Shown here: one piece after another, positions 1-6,051 of the stretch | Layout of the letters: the number at the start of each line of letters is the position of its first letter | How positions within the stretch are numbered: position 1 is the stretch's first letter | NCBI GenBank assembly: GCA_023136145.1 | Contig: JAGLRU010000438.1 | Location: 1-6,051 of the forward strand | Direction: 5' to 3' | Origin: Alphaproteobacteria bacterium | Lineage (GTDB): Bacteria > Pseudomonadota > Alphaproteobacteria > Micavibrionales > UBA2020 | DNA: 6,051 nt | The notes under the pieces: model-generated | Seen by the model: the letters and a program-made list of their open reading frames with translations, nothing else | Told to the model about the DNA's origin: nothing | Database searches by the model: none | Translations under genes and position numbers: made by a program

Positions 1-2003
1 ATCGAGAAATCAAACAATTCATTTGCTTTTGGACGTTTTCCGATTTGAGCCAGATAAGCCGTTTCGGTAAAGCTCCAGTCATTCATAAGCTCTTGATTGT
101 CAACGCCTCTGAAAGCCTGCTTTGTCTGGTTAGAGGATTCAACGGAACAACCGATTAAAGCACTGTAAATCCGGAGATGCCAAGGGATGTTACGCACTGT
201 TGTTAAAGTTAAGCCTTTTTTCATGAGAGGAAGCCATGCCAGATGACAAGATGCAGCGGCAAGAAGAGCATCCTCACTAATAGAAGTTCCTGTCTTCTTT
301 GCCAGTTCTTGCAAAAAGTGAATAAATACAGATTTTACATTGCGTGCTTTTAAAGCTTTTTCCATTTGTCCGGCGCGTGGAGACGCTTTTTCAGAGAGAA
401 AGATTTTATCCAGTCCGTCTTTTTGGGCTTTTGATAACTGTGAGCTAGTGTCAAAAGATTCATCTGAAACATCCTTGATTCCGGTATGACCGAAGAGCTC
501 AACAAATGCATCAACAGCTTCTCTGGCGGGCAAGGCACTTTTAGGTCCTAAAATTGCCAATGCCGAGGACAGAACGGTATTAGGAGAATTTTCTGCTTCT
601 CTGGCGGCCTGAGCTGCGGCAAGTTGAGGCGTTTCATTTTGATTTACAAAAGCATTTAAAATAACATTTGCCAGTGCACGTCCATTGCTGTCCGGATACT
701 CACGCGTGAGTGCCATAACCAGATTTTCTTCAAATGCATGCGTTGAACAATCCAGAACACTTCTGCCGTTTAAGCGACTTACCTGAGTTTTAGGATCCAT
801 CATGGATGCCCCGGAAGTATCTTTCATAGTTTGACGCGGTAAAACGGCACCAAGTTGTTTGGAGAGATTTTTAATTTGCTCGTTATACGGTTCAATAGCT
901 TTTTCCGGCAGAACATCCAGTTCTTTAGGTAGACCAATATCAATCTGGCTTGACAGCCAGCATTTCAGAGATAAATCTCCTTTAGGCTCAAAATCCGGTT
1001 TTACACCGTTTTTCTCCATGACCGCGCTCATAGCTTCGGGAATATGAGCAATATTTGTAACAAGAGCGCCTTTTTTTGTGCATTCCGGATTGTCCGGTGT
1101 GAAAATAGATTTTACGCCGAACTTGCGCATAAACCATTTTTCTTTTTCTATGGCATTATCTCCGGCTCCGGCAATGGCTCCGGCATGACCGCAGGCACCC
1201 GTCATATTGGATTTCCAGCGACCGACAATGCAGCAGACAACAGGTTTTTCAAATTCAAGATTCTGCTCGTAATAACCGCCCGGCTCAATATACATGATGG
1301 CAGCTTTACTGCGGTCATCATTGTGAAAGGCATTTGTAAATTCTTCGGCTGCGAAGTGAATATAAACATCTTTACCGGAAGAAAAAGATACGCTTGTACC
1401 CCATCCGGCTGTTTGTAAATATGTTGCGATTGTGGTCGTAAAGTTTCCGGAGTTTGAATAAATCGCTATTGATCCGGGAACCATAGATTCTTCGGGTACG
1501 TTACCTCCAAGTGCGCCGCCAATACGTACATGGTTGTGTGCATCGCCAAGTCCAAGGCAGTTTCCGCCGAAAACATCTATCCCGCGCAACTGGCAGAACT
1601 GTCGTATAATTCGTGAAGAATGCAGTGAAATTTTTTCAGTCAGAATGACAATTTTATCAAGATCAGGGTTCATGCGCACAGCTTCAATCACGGAGTCTTT
1701 TACTCCGGCAGGCGGCACATAAACAACGGCGACATTAAATTTATGACCGGCTTCAAGTGCTTCAGATACGTTATTATAAACAGGAATATCGCCAATTTTG
1801 GTTTTCATCACAGAACCTGAACGTCCTGGCATTGTTCCGCAAACAATATTACCGCCTGAATATACATGGCTGATCGGTGTCACTGTTCGGCTTTCACCGC
1901 CAAGAATATTTAAAACACAGACACGATCTTTATCGGTGGCAAGTTCCGCCAATGAATTAATACCTACATAACTGTCCTTAAATGCTGCTATACCTTGTGG
2001 CAA
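1..2003 (-). CDS. aclA: ATP-citrate lyase large subunit (succinyl-CoA synthetase alpha-like plus citrate synthase-like domain), C-terminus cut by window edge
   Basis: This is the large subunit of a two-subunit ATP-citrate lyase; with AclB it should convert citrate, ATP and CoA to acetyl-CoA, oxaloacetate, ADP and phosphate in the cytoplasm. The frame is open for 667 codons to the left edge. Residues about 30-115 form the CoA-binding Rossmann part (GGNIVCGTMPGRSG, then VVYVPP). Residues about 120-300 are the succinyl-CoA-synthetase-alpha ligase part, with E240 in IEPGG and the phosphohistidine H273 in GHAGA. From about residue 400 to the end is a diverged citrate-synthase-like, helical citryl-CoA lyase domain in which I cannot find the usual ADHG, GIGHR or NVDG motifs. 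The start is TTG: an in-frame TAA lies 10 codons upstream, no ATG or GTG lies between, and AAAGGA (2017..2012) sits 8 bases before it. The known part already exceeds the roughly 608 residues of the Chlorobium subunit. Family assignment is firm; lyase activity is not. Confidence 0.87.
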   Translation of the reverse strand, partial: MPQGIAAFKDSYVGINSLAELATDKDRVCVLNILGGESRTVTPISHVYSGGNIVCGTMPGRSGSVMKTKIGDIPVYNNVSEALEAGHKFNVAVVYVPPAGVKDSVIEAVRMNPDLDKIVILTEKISLHSSRIIRQFCQLRGIDVFGGNCLGLGDAHNHVRIGGALGGNVPEESMVPGSIAIYSNSGNFTTTIATYLQTAGWGTSVSFSSGKDVYIHFAAEEFTNAFHNDDRSKAAIMYIEPGGYYEQNLEFEKPVVCCIVGRWKSNMTGACGHAGAIAGAGDNAIEKEKWFMRKFGVKSIFTPDNPECTKKGALVTNIAHIPEAMSAVMEKNGVKPDFEPKGDLSLKCWLSSQIDIGLPKELDVLPEKAIEPYNEQIKNLSKQLGAVLPRQTMKDTSGASMMDPKTQVSRLNGRSVLDCSTHAFEENLVMALTREYPDSNGRALANVILNAFVNQNETPQLAAAQAAREAENSPNTVLSSALAILGPKSALPAREAVDAFVELFGHTGIKDVSDESFDTSSQLSKAQKDGLDKIFLSEKASPRAGQMEKALKARNVKSVFIHFLQELAKKTGTSISEDALLAAASCHLAWLPLMKKGLTLTTVRNIPWHLRIYSALIGCSVESSNQTKQAFRGVDNQELMNDWSFTETAYLAQIGKRPKANELFDFS

Positions 2004-2011
2004 TGGACTAT

Positions 2012-2017
2012 TCCTTT
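2012..2017 (-). promoter_or_regulatory. Ribosome binding site fixing the TTG start of aclA
   Basis: On the minus strand AAAGGA lies 8 bases upstream of the TTG at 2003..2001. It supports a non-ATG start, since the frame has no ATG or GTG between the upstream in-frame TAA and this codon. The 43-base gap between the aclB stop and aclA holds this site and no visible promoter or terminator, which fits cotranscription. Confidence 0.65.
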
Positions 2018-2046
2018 CACTGTTATTCTTTTAACGCTCTTAATTC

Positions 2047-3363
2047 TTACGCCACACGTTTTCTGGAGTTTGAGGGCTCTATACTTTCAGACTGAAGACC
2101 CATAGCTTTGGCGATTGATTCTTTTCCGCCTTTATTCTCCATCCAGTTATCAATGGATTTGGCGTAGTCCACAACTGTACTTATGGACGAGTCATAGCCA
2201 AACATTCTGTAGGGAACTTTAAGATTATCCAGTGTTTCACCTAAAGTTCCAAGACCGCGCACCAGATTAGGCCCGCCGCGGCCAACGATAACGAAGATCG
2301 GCTTCGGCCCGTGCGTATTGAAATAGTCACGAAGTGCATCCCCCATCGCTCGAAATGTTTCGTAAATGTCTGTATTGTTGGCCTTTCCACCGATAATAAA
2401 AAGCACATTACTCTGCTCAAGCCAGTACCTATAAACGATACTGCTAATTTTGCGCATTTTCTCATAAGGGGGGTTTCCGCCAAAATCCGAAGAAATAGTT
2501 CCGACATTACCCAGAAGTTCGGTCACCAGAGAACTGGCACCGCCTCCAAAGGTCATTGCAGTTACCGAACCCTTATTGTTTGTTACAAAAACATCAGACT
2601 GCCCTTGATAGGTGCGCAGTTCATTCACCTCACGCTCAAAGTCCGAAAGCTCTGTTGTAAAGAGATCGGCAGGAAGCTTCAGACGTTTCCATGACGGATC
2701 ATCCTGATCGAAGCTGCATTTAAAATCACAGGCTACCGGAACAAGACGGCCTTTTTTATCGGGCATCATACGGATGGGGTTAATCTCTACCATGCTCATA
2801 CCGTAATTATGGAAGAGATCCCAGAGTTTGGGTAAATTCTGCACGAGCGGACTGATAAGTTCATTAGGTGCATTGAGTTTGGTCAAAAGATTGGAGATAA
2901 CAAAACCGTTTAAACCTGTTAGCGGATCAAATGGAGCACTGGCTACTTTATCAGAGCCTTGAGTCTCGATATCTACACCGCCGTGATGACTAAGAGTTAA
3001 TGTCGGCGCACGAAATTTTGTACTGTCCGTTATAGAAACATATATTTCGTATTTAGCAGGAACAGACCCTTCAAATGTTACACCGTTGGAATTAAACGTC
3101 TGGTTTCCCTGTGTGTGTTTGGCAAAATAAAGCCGTTCTTTTTCCTTTAGTGCATCCTGTACATTATTCACATGACCGATCAGACCGGACTTTCCCTTTT
3201 TACCAACACCGCCTTTAAAGACCGGTTTGACAAAAAGAGAGCCGCAACGATCAATCATCGCTCTGAGTTCATCGCTGCTTGAATCAGCTCCCAAAACTTC
3301 CGCGCATGGAAAGTTTACATATTTCAGGAGTTTTTCTCCCCAGCACATACCCGTAATTTGCAT
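2047..3363 (-). CDS. aclB: ATP-citrate lyase small subunit (ATP-grasp, succinyl-CoA synthetase beta-like)
   Basis: This subunit binds ATP and citrate and, with AclA, makes citryl phosphate and citryl-CoA. It is 438 residues from the chosen start, slightly longer than the roughly 400-residue Chlorobium AclB. Residues about 1-235 are the ATP-grasp fold: the nucleotide-binding lysine region VKP (45-47) with GKKGKSGLIG (54-63), the HHGGVDI motif (126-132), EINP (193-196) and D213, the last two matching the metal-binding Asn/Asp of the family. Residues about 255-420 are the citrate-binding flavodoxin-like part: GGGAS (273-277), GGKANNT (325-331) and GRGGPN (361-366), whose R362 matches the citrate-binding arginine of human ACLY. 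An ATG 15 codons upstream (3408) is in frame but lacks a ribosome site and lies inside the promoter. The ATG at 3363 has AGGGA 7 bases before it and begins at the usual family N-terminus. The last 30 residues are a polar tail of no evident fold. The gene is first in the operon, with aclA 43 bases downstream. Confidence 0.9.
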   Translation of the reverse strand: MQITGMCWGEKLLKYVNFPCAEVLGADSSSDELRAMIDRCGSLFVKPVFKGGVGKKGKSGLIGHVNNVQDALKEKERLYFAKHTQGNQTFNSNGVTFEGSVPAKYEIYVSITDSTKFRAPTLTLSHHGGVDIETQGSDKVASAPFDPLTGLNGFVISNLLTKLNAPNELISPLVQNLPKLWDLFHNYGMSMVEINPIRMMPDKKGRLVPVACDFKCSFDQDDPSWKRLKLPADLFTTELSDFEREVNELRTYQGQSDVFVTNNKGSVTAMTFGGGASSLVTELLGNVGTISSDFGGNPPYEKMRKISSIVYRYWLEQSNVLFIIGGKANNTDIYETFRAMGDALRDYFNTHGPKPIFVIVGRGGPNLVRGLGTLGETLDNLKVPYRMFGYDSSISTVVDYAKSIDNWMENKGGKESIAKAMGLQSESIEPSNSRKRVA

Positions 3364-3370
3364 TATTTTT

Positions 3371-3375
3371 TCCCT
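3371..3375 (-). promoter_or_regulatory. Ribosome binding site deciding the aclB start
   Basis: Minus-strand AGGGA lies 7 bases before the ATG at 3363..3361. The alternative in-frame ATG at 3408 is preceded by CCTACAAAAC, which has no Shine-Dalgarno match. Confidence 0.7.
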
Positions 3376-3397
3376 ATTTCGTATCACATCTTTTTTA

Positions 3398-3427
3398 TTT
3401 ATAAACATGTTTTGTAGGCTGTGGCAA
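3398..3427 (-). promoter_or_regulatory. Predicted sigma-70-type promoter of the aclBA operon
   Basis: On the minus strand a -35 box TTGCCA (3427..3422) and a -10 box TATAAA (3403..3398) are separated by 18 bases; each matches the consensus in five of six positions. Transcription would begin near 3391, leaving a short leader of about 28 bases before the ATG at 3363. The upstream ATG at 3408 falls in the spacer between the boxes, so it could not be translated from this promoter. This is a sequence match only. Confidence 0.6.
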
Positions 3428-3468
3428 ATAGCTTTTTATGCTGTGTTGCACAATATAAAAGTACTGGC

Positions 3469-3493
3469 ACTCTAATAAATATATCTTTAGAGT
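3469..3493. repeat. Inverted repeat ACTCTAA-N11-TTAGAGT, possible operator
   Basis: Seven-base arms at 3469-3475 and 3487-3493 are perfect reverse complements around an AT-rich 11-base centre. The 25-base dyad lies 67 bases upstream of the acnA start and overlaps the weak acnA -10 candidate TCTAAT, a position where a dimeric regulator could act. The arms are too AT-rich, and followed by no T-run, to be a terminator. I do not recognise the motif as that of a named regulator, and a chance origin is possible. Confidence 0.35.
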
Positions 3494-3547
3494 TTATAAA
3501 ACTTCGTAATGCGTTCGCCGTGTTTTTTCTTTTAATAGTGATTTAAT

Positions 3548-3551
3548 GAGG
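3548..3551 (+). promoter_or_regulatory. Ribosome binding site of acnA
   Basis: GAGG lies 8 bases before the ATG at 3560. The start is unambiguous, because an in-frame TGA (3539-3541) lies only six codons upstream and no other start codon lies between. Confidence 0.7.
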
Positions 3552-3559
3552 TAGAAAAA

Positions 3560-6051
3560 ATGATATGTACTGGTCAAGATTCTTTAGAAACCCGTAAAAA
3601 TCTTAATATTGACGGTAAGGAATATGATTATTTTAGTTTAAAAATTGCAGAAAAAAAAATTGGAGATATTTCCCGTTTGCCGTTTACGTTGAAAATTCTG
3701 CTTGAAAATTTGCTGCGATTCGAAGACGGCTCTACGGTCACGGTTGACGATGTAAAAGCTCTTGCAGATTGGCTGCATACAAAATCTTCAACGCATGAAA
3801 TTGCTTATCGTCCGGCGCGTATTTTAATGCAGGATTTTACAGGTGTTCCTGCTATTGTTGATCTGGCAGCTATGCGGGAGATAATGGCAAAGCTTGGCGG
3901 AGATGCTCAGAAGATCAATCCTCTCGTTCCTGTGGATCTAATAATAGACCATTCTCTGATGGTTGATAAATTTGGTTCTGCAGAAGCTTTTAAGTACAAT
4001 GTGAAAAGAGAATTCGAGCGAAATGCAGAGCGTTACTCTTTTCTGCGCTGGGGACAAAAATCTTTCAAAAACTTCAATGTTGTTCCTCCGGGTACAGGCA
4101 TTTGCCATCAGGTTAACGTAGAATATCTGGCTCAAAGTGTTTGGACAGATAAAGACGAAAATAATTCCGGTCGTGATGTTGCATACCCTGATACTCTGGT
4201 CGGCACGGATTCTCATACGACTATGGTTAATGCGCTAGGCGTTTTGGGATGGGGTGTCGGGGGTATTGAGGCTGAAGCTGCTATGCTTGGTCAACCGATT
4301 TCAATGCTCATTCCGGAGGTTGTAGGGTTCAAGCTTACAGGAAAACTGCCGGAAGGTGTCATGGCGACAGACCTTGTCCTTAACATTGTAGAACAACTCC
4401 GTGAACTCGGCGTTGTCGGAAAATTTGTAGAATTTTATGGTTCTGGACTGGATAATCTGTCTGCATCGGATAGAGCTACAATTTCCAATATGGCTCCTGA
4501 ATACGGTGCGACATGCGGATTTTTCCCTGTAGATGAAGAAATCTTACGCTATCTGGAATTTACCGGACGCTCTCCTGAACGTGTAAAACTTGTTGAAGCC
4601 TATGCCAAAGAACAAGGGTTATGGCGCAATGATGATATTGAGGCATCCTTTACGAAGACTTTAGAGCTGGATATAGGAACAATTGAACCATCCATTTCAG
4701 GACCCAAGCGTCCGCAAGACAGGATTGCTCTTTGTAAGGCGAAGGAAGCCTTTAAACAGCTTGTGCCGGAAGAAAAGTCTGTCCCTGTGTCAGGAACCGA
4801 TTATAAACTTTCTCATGGTGATATTGCTATTGCGGCAATTGCAAGCTGTACAAATACATCCAACCCTTACGTTCTTATGGCAGCAGGGCTGGTTGCACGC
4901 AAAGCCGTAGAAAAGGGATTGTCAGTTAAGCCATGGGTAAAAACATCGCTTTCGCCAGGGTCGCAGGTCGTTAGTGATTATCTGGAGAAAGCGGGATTGC
5001 AAAAAGACCTTGATGCTTTGGGATTCAATCTTGTTGGATACGGCTGTGCAAGCTGTATCGGAAATTCGGGGCCTCTGGCGGCTCCCTTGCTTGAGGCAAT
5101 AGATTCAGAAGACCTGACAGTTACTTCTGTTATTTCAGGTAATCGTAACTTTGAAGGCCGGATTAGTCCGCATGTAAAAGCAAATTATCTGGTTTCTCCT
5201 CCATTGGTTGTTGCTTATGCAATTGCGGGCACGATGAGAAAAGACCTTTGCAGTGAGCCGTTGGGTCAAGACCAGCAAGGAAATGATGTCTATATGAAAG
5301 ATATCTGGCCTTCCAGTCAGGAAATTCAGAAAGTCGTTGATGAATGTGTGACACCGGATATGTTTAAAAACCGTTATGCTGACGTGTTTAAAGGCTCTGA
5401 AGAATGGCAGGCTATTACCGGAGCAGACAGCGAAACTTATTCATGGGAAGAAGATTCGACTTATGTTCGTAACCCGCCGTTTTTTGCCGGAATGGGAATG
5501 GATGTAGGGTCTTTGTCTAATGTAAAGTCTGCGCGGGCAATTGCTGTATTGGGTGATTCTGTAACAACAGATCATATTTCACCGGCAGGAGCTATCAAGG
5601 CTGATTCACCGGCTGGAGCTTATCTGACAGAACATGGCGTAAGCCCGAATGATTTTAACTCGTATGGTTCCCGTCGCGGAAATGATGAAGTCATGACCAG
5701 AGGCACTTTGGCTAATATCCGTATTCGTAATGAAATGGCTCCCGGAACGGAAGGCGGATATACCAAACATATGCCGGATGGTGAAGAAATGGCTATTTAT
5801 GATGCCGCACAGAAATATATGAGTGAAGGCGTGCCGCTGGTTGTTATTGCAGGAAAGGAATACGGCACCGGATCTTCCCGTGACTGGGCAGCAAAGGGAA
5901 CGCGTCTGCTTGGAATTAAGGCTGTGATTGTAGAGAGCTTTGAACGTATTCACCGTTCAAATCTGATTGGAATGGGTGTTTTGCCGCTTCAGTTCAAAGA
6001 GGGTCAGGGACGGAAAAGTCTTAATCTATGCGGTAACGAAACATTTGATAT
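3560..6051 (+). CDS. acnA: Aconitate hydratase, AcnA/IRP type, C-terminus cut by window edge
   Basis: Aconitase reversibly isomerises citrate to isocitrate through cis-aconitate, using a [4Fe-4S] cluster in the cytoplasm. The frame is open for 830 codons to the right edge; the family is usually about 890-900 residues, so roughly the last 60-70 are missing. Domains 1-3 span about residues 60-570 and include the substrate-site DSHTT (217-221). Cluster ligands are C430 in ASCTNTSNP and C496 and C499 in GCASCIGN. Active-site R529 and R534 lie in SGNRNFEGR. After the linker, the swivelling domain 4 begins near 655 with GDSVTTDHISPAG (665-677), NSYGSRRGND (700-709) and TGSSRDW (770-776), where S772 and R774 match catalytic Ser/Arg of the family. 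All residues expected in this part are present, so the enzyme should be active. The N-terminus (GDISRLPFTLKILLENLLR) is typical of AcnA and unlike AcnB. It diverges from the acl operon, which uses the same substrate. No RNA-binding role can be judged from sequence. Confidence 0.96.
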   Translation, partial: MICTGQDSLETRKNLNIDGKEYDYFSLKIAEKKIGDISRLPFTLKILLENLLRFEDGSTVTVDDVKALADWLHTKSSTHEIAYRPARILMQDFTGVPAIVDLAAMREIMAKLGGDAQKINPLVPVDLIIDHSLMVDKFGSAEAFKYNVKREFERNAERYSFLRWGQKSFKNFNVVPPGTGICHQVNVEYLAQSVWTDKDENNSGRDVAYPDTLVGTDSHTTMVNALGVLGWGVGGIEAEAAMLGQPISMLIPEVVGFKLTGKLPEGVMATDLVLNIVEQLRELGVVGKFVEFYGSGLDNLSASDRATISNMAPEYGATCGFFPVDEEILRYLEFTGRSPERVKLVEAYAKEQGLWRNDDIEASFTKTLELDIGTIEPSISGPKRPQDRIALCKAKEAFKQLVPEEKSVPVSGTDYKLSHGDIAIAAIASCTNTSNPYVLMAAGLVARKAVEKGLSVKPWVKTSLSPGSQVVSDYLEKAGLQKDLDALGFNLVGYGCASCIGNSGPLAAPLLEAIDSEDLTVTSVISGNRNFEGRISPHVKANYLVSPPLVVAYAIAGTMRKDLCSEPLGQDQQGNDVYMKDIWPSSQEIQKVVDECVTPDMFKNRYADVFKGSEEWQAITGADSETYSWEEDSTYVRNPPFFAGMGMDVGSLSNVKSARAIAVLGDSVTTDHISPAGAIKADSPAGAYLTEHGVSPNDFNSYGSRRGNDEVMTRGTLANIRIRNEMAPGTEGGYTKHMPDGEEMAIYDAAQKYMSEGVPLVVIAGKEYGTGSSRDWAAKGTRLLGIKAVIVESFERIHRSNLIGMGVLPLQFKEGQGRKSLNLCGNETFD

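Larger units (their letters stand above)
3364..3559. promoter_or_regulatory. Divergent intergenic region between aclB and acnA
   Basis: These 196 bases are AT-rich and carry no convincing gene. They contain the aclB promoter and ribosome site on the left, a 7-base-arm inverted repeat near the middle (3469-3493) and the acnA ribosome site on the right. For acnA I see only a weak promoter candidate: TTGCAC (3446-3451) with TCTAAT (3471-3476), whose 19-base spacing is long. The shared region would allow one regulator to control both citrate-cleaving and citrate-isomerising genes, but no known operator is recognisable. Confidence 0.55.

Noticed and set aside
698..711. Perfect 14-base palindrome ACTCACGCGTGAGT
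   Set aside because: It lies inside the aclA coding frame (encoding part of ALTREYP). About 0.4 such palindromes are expected by chance in a window of this size, so it is not notable.
859..1722. Plus-strand open frames at 859-1047, 1044-1418 and 1534-1722
   Set aside because: They are antisense to aclA, show no recognisable domain and have no ribosome sites. They are shadows of the real minus-strand gene.
2241..2694. Open frames at 2241-2507 (minus) and 2311-2694 (plus)
   Set aside because: Both lie wholly within aclB, whose frame is supported by many conserved motifs.
3227..3475. Plus-strand open frame of 82 codons running from inside aclB into the intergenic region
   Set aside because: Most of it is antisense to aclB. 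It has no family resemblance, and it overlaps the predicted aclB promoter.
3510..3533. GCGTTCGC followed by a T-rich run upstream of acnA, resembling a terminator
   Set aside because: The possible stem has only three base pairs and a two-base loop, which cannot form a stable hairpin, and no gene ends here.
3364..3559. Riboswitch, small RNA or sigma-54 site (TGGCAC at 3465) in the intergenic region
   Set aside because: There is no conserved structured motif, and the TGGCAC lacks the partner TTGC element at the required spacing.
3938..5953. Open frames inside acnA (3938-4216, 5163-5354 and 5606-5953 on minus; 4683-4910 on plus)
   Set aside because: All overlap the well-supported aconitase frame and have no recognisable protein features.

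Overview
The window holds three protein genes around one divergent promoter region. On the minus strand lies a two-gene operon for the two subunits of a bacterial ATP-citrate lyase (ACL): aclB (3363..2047), then aclA (2003 to beyond the left edge). On the plus strand, pointing away, is a monomeric AcnA/IRP-type aconitase (3560 to beyond the right edge). Both outer genes are cut by the window edges. Almost all of the sequence is coding. The only gaps are 43 bases between aclB and aclA and 196 bases between aclB and acnA.

Together the genes act on citrate. Aconitase interconverts citrate and isocitrate. ACL uses ATP and CoA to split citrate into acetyl-CoA and oxaloacetate. In autotrophs such as Chlorobium, ACL is the key enzyme of the reductive TCA cycle; in other settings it supplies cytosolic acetyl-CoA. 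The two-subunit layout, with the ATP-grasp subunit gene upstream of the large subunit gene, is the bacterial form rather than the fused animal enzyme.

The organism is a bacterium of moderate to low GC content with conventional Shine-Dalgarno sites. The aconitase reads by eye like alphaproteobacterial AcnA. The ACL is clearly diverged from the Chlorobium and eukaryotic type and may belong to the divergent 'type II' ACL group described from, for example, Magnetococcus. This taxonomic placement is inference from remembered sequences, not from a search.

The most notable observation is in AclA. The succinyl-CoA-synthetase-like half is well preserved, including the GHAGA phosphohistidine motif. 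The citrate-synthase-like (citryl-CoA lyase) half shows none of the usual catalytic motifs (ADHG, GIGHR, NVDG) where a hand alignment places them. Either the lyase active site has been rebuilt, or this complex stops at citryl-CoA or uses another substrate.
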